NCBI GenBank assembly: GCA_029255685.2
Contig: CM055311.2
Span: forward strand, 17,568,952 to 17,632,951
DNA: 64,000 bases
From: Silene conica
Taxonomy: Eukaryota; Streptophyta; Magnoliopsida; Caryophyllales; Caryophyllaceae
Direction of reading: 5' to 3'
Part shown: positions 1 through 9,736 of the stretch, one piece after another
How the letters are laid out: each line of letters starts with the position of its first letter
Numbering within the stretch: position 1 is the stretch's first letter
Translations under genes and position numbers: made by a program
The notes under the pieces: generated by a model
The model's database searches: none
Seen by the model: only the letters and a program-made list of their open reading frames with translations
What the model was told of the DNA's origin: nothing

Positions 1-560
1 ACTGTATTAATATCTGATAACATGTGTACGATTTATAATAAATAACCGCGAATAATATTTAGCAAAACGGGTCGAATCACGCAAAGGAATAAGGTAAGAG
101 TGGAGAAAGCCCACTCTCACCCACCCAATTCGGCCGACCCATAAGTACTACATAAGGAGAGTCCTTCTCCTTTTGTCAGTCACTGGTTAATTCATAATCT
201 CAAGAATTAGGGTTTTGAGAACATTATTTTCCCAAAACTCAGATCTCACATCTAAAACCTCACAAAAGCTCTCCCCATATTGCAAGGCAATTGGAGAGTA
301 TTTCTAGCACACGCGGCAACATCTCATTCAAGTCTTGGGTGCAAGTTATAGGAGGGAATTTACTTTAATTCCTGTTCTTAGGCCTATTCAAGCAAGGACC
401 CAAGGTTGTATTCCTTTTTCATGTTTTTAATTATCTTATGACTATATTCACAACTGTAAAATTCGTTATAATCCTTCACGTTTTAGGGCGAATACATGCT
501 TTATTGCCCACAAAACCCGGGTCTCCTGAGAATTTCACCCAAGTTTTAACTACTAAACTT
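1..560 (+). mobile_element. Copia LTR-like remnant (R/U5 side)
   Basis: The stretch around 130-400 resembles, in the opposite orientation, the copia LTR at 8313-9228. Both share a TCTTGGGTGCAA block, a purine-rich GGAG..GAATTT block and a TTCTTAGGCC block in the same order, with a CGGCCGA motif upstream of each. No LTR end, primer site or coding region accompanies it, so it is called only as a remnant running in from the left edge. It could instead be the leader of another element. Confidence 0.35.
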
Positions 561-1493
561 CACCCTTGCGGGCTATATATTTGACTTTGATTTTACAGAA
601 ATATATAAGTCGGATAATTATATAATTATATAAAGTAATTCAATTACAACAAGCGACTTACAAAAGCATATAGTTTTTTTTGAAAGAGAGAGAGTATTTT
701 TTGGCAATTTCAAAATACTTAGTAATTAAAATATATTTTAATTTGGAAATGTGTTAATTTTTTGTAAAAGTATTCATATATGTTAATTTTTTTTGTAACA
801 TATATTAATGGTTGGTTGAACGTAACAAGAGATTCTTGTCAATCCGGAAGTACTCCTATTCAAATAAATAAATATTTTACTCGTCAACGGAATGGAATAC
901 ATTATTATTTTGATCAGTAATATAGCGCAGATACCGGTTCCACAAAATTTTGTACCAAAAAAATGTGATTGTATATTAATTAAATTTAGCCCTATATAGT
1001 CTCGAATCCTGGCTCTGCCCCTGGTTTAGTGATAAAAGTTTATTGGTTAAAGTTTTCTGCATATTACTAAAAGATGACAGAAAGTGATCTACCCTAGCTT
1101 CTTGGTTCAGTATTGGTTCACAAACGATTTCATTAAGGAATTTTCAATATTCGCTACTCCTTGATCAACTCTGATTTGAGGGGTTCATGTTCCCGGTTCT
1201 CCGACAGCGCATATCATGATTGTGTGAAGTTGAGTAAGGCAAACCTGTACAAATATTTAACGCAGTAACAAACATGGCCAAAATATGTCGAAAATAGGCA
1301 TCAAAGTTAAAGGATTTTGGAGTTAGAAATGAATGCAATGTTTTATTGCGTAAATCGACGAATTTCTTACAAACAAATTCAATAAATTGCTACAGTCAGA
1401 ATTGAATGCAATTAACTCTAAACTCTGCGAAATTAGGGCATTCTGAATCATCATACTTATCTTAATTAAGACCTACTTAATTTATACAAGTGC
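561..1493. other. AT-rich intergenic stretch, nothing recognised
   Basis: I see no long ORF, terminal repeat, primer-binding site or tandem repeat here. Short AT-rich simple-sequence patches occur at about 660-800. Confidence 0.5.
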
Positions 1494-1829
1494 TTAACAA
1501 CAACTAAGCGTGCTTAAGAAATACGGATCATCCATCCATGATGAATTATCAGACACTATCTCAGACACTTGAGCCCCAAGGCTTGCATCAACCAACCCGA
1601 TATCAAACTTATCGGAGTGTTCGGGACAAAGTCTAGTAATGTTGCATTGAGCATGAACACTCTGAAGTACCGCAGTGAAATCGAAACAGTTCCTTCTTTT
1701 CGGAGAACTGAATCGAGGGCCGAGAGTTTCGTCATCGCTTCCAAAATCAATCCTTTGAATTTCAGGAGAGAAATCAAGTTTTTGGTTATCCAGGGTTGCA
1801 TCAACCGGTTCAAAGTCGATAATTTCCAA
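1494..1829 (-). pseudogene. Unrecognised C-terminal coding fragment
   Basis: A minus-strand frame of 111 codons ends in a natural-looking C-terminus (SWMDDPYFLSTLSCC then stop). It is acidic and serine-rich, like the tail of a plant transcription factor, but I do not recognise the family. Upstream in the same strand the reading is broken by stops, and the sequence is duplicated at about 138 bp spacing, so the first methionine here is unlikely to be a true start. It is most likely the last exon, or a captured fragment, of a gene that is no longer intact. A chance ORF is possible. Confidence 0.25.
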
Positions 1830-1985
1830 GAATTCTTAATTGATATCAGAGCTAGGGCTGACAGTAGCATCGCTGCATCCAAAATAAATCCTTTGAATTT
1901 CATGAGAGAAACCAGGTTAATGGCCATCCGAGGTTAAGACAACCGACTCTAAATTGATAATTTTCTTGAATTCTTGACAGTTATC
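1730..1985. repeat. Imperfect tandem duplication, about 138 bp period
   Basis: The block containing CCTTTGAATTTCAGGAGAGA at 1752 recurs as CCTTTGAATTTCATGAGAGA at 1890, and neighbouring sequence (ATCGCT..CCAAAAT before, CGATAATTT..AAGAATTC after) aligns as well. The spacing is 138 bp, an exact multiple of three (46 codons). On the minus strand the second unit repeats the peptide theme of the coding fragment to its left. Confidence 0.7.
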
Positions 1986-1988
1986 ATA

Positions 1989-2271
1989 TACTTCCTCCAT
2001 TTACCTATTTTCTTCCCATTTCCTCCTTTTGACAAATTATTTATTTTCTTCCCATTTCTCATCTTTTCTTATTTAACCATCCAATTGACTATAAAATCCT
2101 TGTCCAACTTGTGTATTTACAGTATTTGCCATTGCTTTTTCATTTTCTAATTCTTTTTAATTGTTTAATTTGGCCCACATGCATATCTACTATTACTTTT
2201 TCATCATTTATTCCATTTTCCTAATAGTTGTGCAAAATGAAATGGGAAGAAAATAAAAAATGGAGGAAGTA
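1989..2271. mobile_element. Stowaway-like MITE, about 280 bp
   Basis: Long terminal inverted repeats are visible. The left end reads TACTTCCTCCATTTACCTAT followed by TTTCTTCCCATTT; the right end reads AAATGGGAAGAAAATA followed by AAAAATGGAGGAAGTA. The outer TA on both sides fits the TA target duplication of Tc1/mariner-type MITEs. There is no coding capacity. Confidence 0.8.
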
Positions 2272-2315
2272 TTATATTAAAGCAAACACCGACCTCCCCA
2301 TCCGTCGCCACATGT

Positions 2316-2415
2316 CACACATTATTCATTTGTCGTGTGGCACACATTATTCATTTGCCACGTGGCACACATTATTCGTTTGCCACGTGGCACACATTAT
2401 TCGTTTGCCAAGTGT
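2316..2415. repeat. 4 x 25 bp tandem repeat carrying G-boxes
   Basis: Four head-to-tail units start with CACACATTATTC(A/G)TTTG at 2316, 2341, 2366 and 2391. Units 2 and 3 end in GCCACGTGG, giving perfect palindromic CCACGTGG (G-box/ABRE core) at 2358-2365 and 2383-2390. Unit 1 (GTCGTGTGG) and unit 4 (GCCAAGTGT) have decayed versions. Confidence 0.85.
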
Positions 2416-2562
2416 CACACTAAAAAAACCATAAATTGATTACAGATAATTCAGCCATAAATTGATTATTTTTGATATTACGGAAAGTTTTCGAGTGTAT
2501 TAATTATGCTATATTAATTATGGAAAGACATATTTTAAAACCTAAAAATGAGCAAATCCATA

Positions 2563-4071
2563 TCTTATCTATATAATTAGAGAAACATTTCAGAAGCCCT
2601 GGTTGAGCCATGTCATCAACGAAGGTTTTGATTTTTTTTTTAATTCTCTCAGGTGGGTCCCGCAATGTGTTTAATGAATTTCCTGGGTCATAACCGCCCG
2701 ATATTCTAAATAAATGTCCGATATCGTAGTTTCGAACTATACGTAAAATTTTTATATAAAGCGTAAACATGAATTCCTACGAAAAACGGTCAATTTGTAT
2801 AACATACAATTAAATATTATATAATCGAATATATATGTCCCGTCTAAAACGATTAGACAACAATTTATTTTTTATTTTTTTTAATTCTCTCAGGTGGGTC
2901 CCGCATTGTGTTTGATGAATTTCCAGAGTCATAACCGCCCGATATTCTAAATAAATATCTGATATCGTAGTTTCAGAAATATTACGTAACATTTTTATAT
3001 AAATTCGTAAACATGAATTCCTACGAAAAACGGTCAATTTGTATAATATAAAATTAAATATTATATAATATTTTGTATGTTAATTAGTATTATTTTCATT
3101 TTCAATTTTAACAAATCAAGTTAATCAAATAAATAACATCCTAAATTGGTTACTTTAAATTATTTTTGGAACAATAATATGACCAAAAATGTTAGTTAAA
3201 CTATATCATGTAAATCAAGAAAAGTTATATTCATTTTTAATTTTGTATATAAATAACAAACATACATTTATTTTTTATGATAATCATATCAATATCAGCA
3301 TGCCAAAAATATTAAACACAATAACTAATCTAAAAAGTTTATCTAAAACTACAAAAAACACAATGATAAAAATACGAAAAAAATACCACAAAGTTCTAGA
3401 ATAAAACTTCATGAATGAAAATTTTAATTACGGTAAAAGTAACTATTCAAGAGTTTATCTGCACGTGTAAAGCTTCACATAAATATTATTTGAAAAAAAA
3501 ACGCTCCAAATATTATATTAATAATGACACGATAAAAAAATGTGATATTGAAATTGCAAAAGAAAAGTACCATGATAGATACTTAACATTTACAAAAATA
3601 CGAGTAATGACGGGTTTTGGGGCAGTCATCTTTTTTCTCTGATAAGGTAAAAAACTATATTGATCCCCTAGGGTAGGACCAACCTATTTCATTATTTTGA
3701 ATGAGGTAAGTTGAAACTATCGGTTTTAAAATCATATCTAAAGAATTTGACAAGTTGACAACACTGATTTATGAGTGAGTTGTGACGATGAAAAATGCAG
3801 ATATAATGAACAAAATTTTGAGATTATTGTATTAACATTTACTTATCATTGTATATTTATAATTCTGTTATGATATTTCAAATTTATATAGATTGATTGC
3901 CTTTTGATATACTTTGAATATAAACGGTATGTTAATATTACAATATTTTTAGTATATCGGTCATATAAAATTATATTACAAATCGAAAATCGAAAATATG
4001 ACTAATCATTATTTATAAATAACAATAGTTGAACCTACAATCCCGTGCAATTTGCACGGGACTAAAACTAG
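2563..4071 (+). mobile_element. Non-autonomous Helitron 1
   Basis: The 5' end TCTTATCTATATAATTAG follows a host A. The 3' end has the Helitron signature: a hairpin CCCGTGCAA-TT-TGCACGGG at 4042-4060, then ACTAAAACTAG, then a host T at 4072. This fits insertion between A and T without target duplication. Small AT-rich frames inside (for example 3189-3642) look like chance ORFs; no Rep/helicase domain is present. The same 5' end recurs at 14640. Confidence 0.8.
2620..3060 (+). repeat. Internal duplication inside Helitron 1
   Basis: A block beginning TTTTAATTCTCTCAGGTGGG at about 2640 recurs at about 2880. It continues through the CCGCCCGATATTCTAAATAA motif, the TTTTTATATAAA motif and CGAAAAACGGTCAATTTGTA. 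The period is about 240 bp. The Helitron copy at 14640 carries one unit only. Confidence 0.8.
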
Positions 4072-4073
4072 TA

Positions 4074-5797
4074 TCTATATAATAACATAAAAAGCCTAAA
4101 TTGAGTAGTATTAGTATGACACGTGGCGCAGTACGTTAACATGCTAGAATGCCACGTGACGCACTACATTGACGTGCTAGATCATTTTTTTATTTAAAAA
4201 AATGTAAAAGAAAAATAAAAAATGAAAAGAAAAAGTAAATAAAAAGCCTAGATTGATTAGTTACTTAATAACAAGTGGCCCATCACATTTAAATGTTTGA
4301 CCTATTTTTTTTATTATTAGATAAAATAAATAATAAAAAATGAATAGGCAAAGTAGTATTCAATAGACTATTTACCCATGTTATTTAAACTTTCATTTAT
4401 ATTTCACTTAATAATCATAATTTAGTGCTAAATTTTTTTATATTCTACTGTTACGAAAATGTTTCACCTATAAAAGAAAATGAATTGCTAAAAATTCTAG
4501 TACATTCCTAGCAAAAACAAATTAATAAAAAAAATTTTTATCTCACCAAATTATTTCATTTGTTTTATTTTTCAACACCTTTCATATCTTTACTTTGTGG
4601 TGAGCATGAATCAAATTGACAGTAAATGAGAAAATAAGAGCGAAATGGAAGAAAAGTGGGAAATTTGACAAACATTTGTATTATTTTCAACAAATTATTT
4701 CACTTGGTTAATTTTTCAACACCTTTTATATATTTACTTTGTGGTGAGCATGGATCAAATTGACAAGAAATGAGAAAATACGAGTTAAATAGAACAGAAG
4801 TGGGAAATTTGAAAAACATTTGTATTTTATAGTTCGTTTTAGTCATTGTTAAATGCTTATGAAAACACTTGAGAGCTTCGATGATTGAATATAATATCGC
4901 TGAATTCTGGTCAAATTTTTGTGATAGAAATCTTAGCTTGACTAAATTGTAACTTTAACTTTTTAATTTCACATTTTTAATAGTGATAGTTTGTTTTGTG
5001 AATATTTTTAATATATTCACCATTGTTAATGTGTAGTGAATTTATTAATATTGATATTATCAACAAAATAAAAATATGACTAATGCATGTTTAGTATGAA
5101 TATAGTAATATCTATATATTTAATTGGTAAATTTATACTTTCCTTGTGATTTGAGTACTAATGAGATATGATGCATTTGATGTTGTTGTCTTATTGATGC
5201 TTTGAAGATAACATGGCAAAAATACATTGTATATACCTAACGATTTTTGATAATTTGTTTAGATTAATTTTCTTAATATTTACTTACATTTTAACCAAAA
5301 AAAATCAAATACGAATGAGTAACACATCTTTTCTATTTTGAATTTTCAATGTGAGAATCCGTGTTGTTTTATCTATTTACTTATCTCATTTATTTTATTT
5401 TTATTTGATTAAACGTTACAATAGTTTAGAGAAAATGAGTGAAGAGTATTATAGGTCTAAAATATCATTATTCTTTCGAACTAGAAAAATATAGAGACAT
5501 CCAAACTAGAGTTAATATTACATATTATTTTTGTTACTAATACATATATAGTATCATCGTTTTAATAAAGTTTGAGTAACAAAACTATCATTTTGACGTT
5601 GAGCAAAAATGATATTATTTGGTTACAAAAGTGTTGAGAATGAGAATAACAAAATAATATGTTATATAAAAAAACACTACTATAAAATAATGTGAATATC
5701 AAACTATTTGAAAATGCAGTAAAAACTATTTACGCTAGCAAAAATTTATTAATGAAGAGTTTGAAAAATCCCGTGATTTCACAGGAAACTAAACTAG
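4074..5797 (+). mobile_element. Non-autonomous Helitron 2
   Basis: It starts TCTATATAATAACATAAAAA after host A4073 and ends in an imperfect hairpin (CCCGTGA-TTT-CACAGG at 5770-5785) followed by AAACTAAACTAG and a host T at 5798. It therefore lies directly downstream of Helitron 1 with only TA between them. No helicase or replication-initiator ORF is present. The first 120 bp contain CACGTGGC and CACGTGAC motifs. Confidence 0.75.
4547..4835 (+). repeat. Two-copy tandem repeat in Helitron 2, 144 bp period
   Basis: CAAATTATTTCA(T/C)TTG..TTTTTCAACACCTTT at 4547 recurs at 4691, each followed by TACTTTGTGGTGAGCATG and a GTGGGAAATTTGA motif. The two units are close to identical apart from substitutions. 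Confidence 0.8.
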
Positions 5798-5830
5798 TTC
5801 AATTAAAAAACAATGAAAAGACATATCACG

Positions 5831-6411
5831 AAGTAAATTAAAAGTAGCTTCATAAACCTCTCTCTAAAAACTCTCCAAAACTCTCTAAAAACCCTAGCCT
5901 CCATCAATTCGGGGGCTTCCATCGATTATCAATCGATCGATGGTAAGCCCCAAAATTATATTAATAGTATGTTTATCTATAATCTGTTCAATAAAAGTCT
6001 CCCTTTTGGTGAGAATCGTTTTTCTGTCCCTTATTTCAGGGTTTCCGTCCCTTATTTCGGGGTTTTGTCCATTTATTCGTGGTTTAGTTTCATCCATAAT
6101 ATCGTCAAGAGTAGTTCGTTGATGGTTCGTAGCGTGTTATTTCAAAGGGTATAAGTAATTTGTCAACGATCTTTGGAACCAGTCAGATTTATGTTTTATC
6201 TCATAAATCAAACGAAGGATCCCCTCAAAAGCTACATGAAGATAGCGATAATAGGACGAGCCGAATTGTCAGATGCTGTTTTGAGATCCCTAGTTTTTAA
6301 GAAAATTGTTTTTCTTTGGTTTCCATTAGATTTGTTATCAATTATACCTATTCTTTGTAAGTGCCGTATGACGTTCTATTAATGAATTGTTCTTTGTTTT
6401 CAAAAAAAAAA
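5831..6411 (+). mobile_element. Short poly(A) retroposon with 20 bp TSD (internally deleted LINE?)
   Basis: The segment is flanked by perfect direct repeats CAATGAAAAGACATATCACG at 5811-5830 and 6412-6431, and ends in an A-run (6402-6411) just before the right repeat. This is the hallmark of target-primed reverse transcription. Its 5' part is a CT/A-rich leader (CTCTCCAAAACTCTC, AAAACCCTAGCC), as in plant L1 5' UTRs; its 3' part ends TTAATGAATTGTTCTTTG before the A-run. Only small frames are present (for example 5940-6122), so it is a LINE with its body deleted or a retrotransposed RNA. Confidence 0.8.
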
Positions 6412-6431
6412 CAATGAAAAGACATATCACG

Positions 6432-7089
6432 TAAAAAGTGATATTTTTTAGTCGTTTTTTGGAGTAATTTTGGTAGTATCTTTGGAAATATTGTGAATTC
6501 CTTAAATTTGGGATGTCCTTTAATTTTTTAGGTCAAACAAAATAATTTTAAATGTGTATTAAATATGGCAATGATAACCTTATTTTTATATTAATCTTAA
6601 AATTTAAAATATAAATGTAGTTAAATTTAGGCAAAAATAAGGTAATTCAATTACCAATCACACGTTTTTCTGATTGGCTTGCTTTTTATAGGTCAATCAA
6701 TTATAACATTTATTCATCATATCCTTTTAAAAAAAATATTTTAACTAATTAATACTCTGTACTATGATTATAATTACAACAGCTAACAACTAGCAATAGG
6801 TATAATTATTTTCATTTTAATATTAAAATTTAAAATATGAATGTAGTGCTAAATTTAGGCAAAGATAAGGTAATTAGGTCACGTAGGCACTAAAAATTTA
6901 TTTAAGTGTCGAAAATACAAAAATGAATTAAATTAAGTTAATAACAAATAAATTACTCAATTTAATTATCTACGTCCCTTTTAAAATCAAATTTGGGTCA
7001 TTCTGAGTTATTCAGGTCCAAACAGAAGTCAAATTGGGACAAAATCGTAAAAAAGCCGAAAATGGGCCCGAAGCCCAAAGCCCATCAAA
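6432..7089. other. AT-rich region with two related ~70 bp segments
   Basis: A segment TTAAAATTTAAAATATAAAT..GTTAAATTTAGGCAAAAATAAGGTAATT at about 6595-6650 recurs with few changes at about 6825-6880. This suggests a local duplication or MITE ends. There is no gene. The right part may belong to the LTR that ends near 7528, but its start was not found. Confidence 0.45.
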
Positions 7090-7541
7090 GCCCAAACTTC
7101 TCTCTATAAATAGAGTGAAATTTGTTAAAAACAAAAAAGGAGAAACGGGAAGAAAATTCGAAGAAAAGAAAAGCTGTTGAATTCTCTCTGGAAATCTCGT
7201 GAAATTCATCGTAAGCAGTCAACAAGCACAACAAATTCGTGCCGCCTGCGCAAGAAAACTCAAACACTCAAACTCGAATATTCAAACATTCAAAAATTCA
7301 AGAGAGATTTTAGTCGTTCGACCCTCTCAATAATACAAGTCAACGTCACGCGCAAAGTGCATCCACCCTCCACACGCGACCCCCTTAAAAAAAAAAACAA
7401 ACGCGCGCGCACCCGTTAAGTGGACCGTGCACGTGTTTCCTGCTTGTTTAGTGATATTAATAAAAAATTATTTTGTTTCCGTGTTTTGTATTTCAGTTAT
7501 CATAATACAAAATTCGTCGTTACAAATTTGGTGAACCCGAC
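7090..7541 (+). mobile_element. Ty3/gypsy (Tat-like) 5' LTR end, leader and primer site
   Basis: CTCTCTATAAATAGAG at about 7100 looks like the LTR TATA box. A typical R/U5 leader follows. The LTR appears to end ...CGTCGTTACA near 7528 and is followed by TTTGGTGAACCCGACGTGAA. That resembles the non-Met primer site of Tat-type gypsy elements; the exact tRNA cannot be assigned by eye. A gag frame follows at once. The upstream LTR boundary is not defined. Confidence 0.5.
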
Positions 7542-8309
7542 GTGAAGATCTCTACCTCTCATCTCTACAACTTTACAAACCAAGTCTACTCGAAGATGTC
7601 TACCAAGCAAGACACATCACCCAACAATTCTAAGAAGACCTACACTACTATTGAGCAGGGTACCCCCACTGCTGCTACCTCCCTAGTTGTACAATCAGTA
7701 TGCATCTGCACTAAAGAAACGATAAAGAAAGTTGCTATCAGCGCTGCTGCTACTAGCCTACGCTCTGCACATGTCTCTACCAGGCCACACAAAATCTTTG
7801 TTGCCTCCATAGTTGCCGCTGCTACAGCTATCCTTTCTGCCTCCACTCATTCGCGTGAGGAGACTTGAAGTTTTAAGGTCGACAACAGTGCTCGCCTTTG
7901 CAAACCTAGGGCGTCGCTAAGAAAGAAAGATGTTTCCACTCTTATTAGCGCATCGGTCATGGTGATTGCTGGTGCTACACTTGAAGAGCAAGTCCAGAAC
8001 ATGAACAAGCTTCTTGAAAAGATGATGAAGGAAAACGATGAAAAGAACAAGAAAATTGATGAACTTCAGAAGGAAGTGTTAGAACTCCGTGACAGGAAGA
8101 CTCACAGCGAGCCCAGTGATACCGACAAGGATGGTGAAACTGATGAGGATGTAGATGACAGGGAAAGCCTAAAAAGGAGTTTGGCGCCTACACTGAAGAG
8201 AAACTTCAAGATTTGATAGCTAAGACAATCAAAAGACAGTTAGGTGAGAGCTCGACAAACAATGGGCGCTACATCAAGCCTTATACTAAAAGGATCGACA
8301 GTTTGCGCA
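7542..8309 (+). pseudogene. Gypsy gag, N-terminal part (broken)
   Basis: This is the N-terminal and central gag of a Ty3/gypsy element. It reads from the primer site through MSTKQDTSP, meets a stop at 7866, then continues in another frame at 7959-8216. That frame includes a coiled-coil-like segment (LEEQVQNMNKLLEKMMKEND) and an acidic linker. A third frame carries QDLIAKTIKRQ and YTKRIDSLRM, the signature preceding the conserved gag core in plant gypsy elements. The core is cut off at about 8312, where a copia LTR begins. Gag normally forms the virus-like particle in the cytoplasm; this copy cannot. Confidence 0.65.
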
Positions 8310-8312
8310 TGC

Positions 8313-9228
8313 TGTAGGAAATAATTTCTCAAATTACTTATAAAAATATTAATCTAATTAATACTGCCAAGGATTATATAAAAAACGATTTAATAAAACC
8401 TTAATATCAAGAATTAAACAGTCAAGAATATAGAAATAACCTTTAGTCCTATATGAGATTGGCCTAAGAACAACCTAGTATAAACCCAAACTTCAAGGTA
8501 GAAATTCTCCTTAGATTGCACCCAAGAAGACTGAGAATGATCCCTTCAAAGCTACTCCTAAATTACTATAAATTATTTTAGAGGATTTGTTTTGAGATTT
8601 TAAGATGATAAACTGATAAAAAAGAACAAGAGAGAAAACAAATTTTTTCTACCCTTGTACCACACGGCCGAATCCCTACTTATAGGGTTTGGTTTGTGGT
8701 TGGCTTGTACTTCTATTAGGAAACCTCCTTATATTATAATATTCTAAGTCAGTTTCTTTATTCTGAATTTCCTTAAAATATCATACATATATATTTTAAT
8801 AATTTTCGGTGTACAATTATAATTCCCGGAGAACATTAATTAATTATCTTAAAATTAATTAACCCAATTATATTATTCTAAAATATCATATATTAAAATA
8901 TAATTAATAAATATAATACTTATATATATTTATTAGAATTAACATTTAATTCATTTTTCCTAATTATTATTTTATCATCTACTTAATTACATTTAGCTAA
9001 GTTTATCATTTACGTAATTATATCAATATATAATCACATTTCTCAGTACTATCCTATAGGTGTGACCTTTAGAGATCAGCTGATTATCGCCATCATATGA
9101 CAGTAACGTCAAACTACTAGTGAGCCAATCGTTACCGATAAACGTTAATAACCAACTGATTAATATACTAAGTATCCTGTAAAAGATTTATTCAAATAAT
9201 CACACTGTGGAGGACATTTACTCCAACA
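8313..9228 (-). mobile_element. Copia LTR (3' LTR, minus orientation), 916 bp
   Basis: On the minus strand the LTR begins TGTTGGAGTAAATGTCC and ends ...CCTACA, giving TG..CA ends. Just upstream (9229-9240) lies the polypurine tract CAAGTGGGAGAT, so this is the 3' LTR of a minus-strand element. It interrupts the gypsy gag. No partner 5' LTR is found nearby and the immediate 5 bp flanks do not match, so the insertion was rearranged afterwards. Confidence 0.75.
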
Positions 9229-9380
9229 ATCTCCCACTTGTCCTACAAGTGTGTGCGCGATTACGATTCTCATATTCAAAAATTATTTTCCCACTCAATG
9301 GAAGACAAATTGCAAAGTCTCACCTTACAAGGTCGTATCTCCCAAGTAATCATATCAAGAGTGATTTCCTCGACTAGACA
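9229..9380 (-). mobile_element. Copia 3' internal tail with polypurine tract
   Basis: This non-coding stretch lies upstream (minus sense) of the copia 3' LTR and includes the polypurine tract at 9229-9240. It ends abruptly at about 9380, where gypsy gag sequence resumes on the + strand. It is the only internal part of that copia element left. Confidence 0.6.
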
Positions 9381-9382
9381 AA

Positions 9383-9682
9383 TTGCAAAGCTTTCAAGAT
9401 TTGGCAACTCGCGCTCACGTTATAGAAATTACAATCAAATGGCGTGACAAAGCTCGATCAGCTTCTTCTAAGGCGCCAAGTGAAAAGAAGGAGTTAGAAA
9501 GGATAAATAAAAGCTCCAGGTTGGCAGAAAATGAGGCAATGATCGTCGAAACCAACAACACACCTGCTAAGATTTCATCAAAGCCTGTGTATGAAAATAT
9601 GACAATCAATTTCAATGTGTTTTGTCTGTTCATGAAAGACCGGATTTTTTGCAATGTGGAGAGCGGATTGATTGTGACATAG
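9383..9682 (+). pseudogene. Gypsy gag, C-terminal part (resumes after copia fragment)
   Basis: The frame reads QSFQDLATRAHVIEITI, the conserved end of the plant gypsy gag domain. A lysine/serine-rich linker follows (KAPSEKKELERINKSS, then [10 protein letters not shown]). It matches what should follow the gag piece at 7542-8309, except that the conserved core between them is missing. It degenerates at about 9640-9682, where the minus-strand copia element begins. No protease or polymerase of this gypsy copy remains in the window. Confidence 0.65.
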
Positions 9683-9736
9683 TAATATGACTGGTTGTTG
9701 GTGAGGTATACCTAGGAAATAGATAAGGCCTTTGAG

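Noticed and set aside
3189-3642. Two short ORFs in Helitron 1
   Set aside because: They are AT-rich and lysine/isoleucine/asparagine-rich with no recognisable motif, as expected by chance in such sequence.
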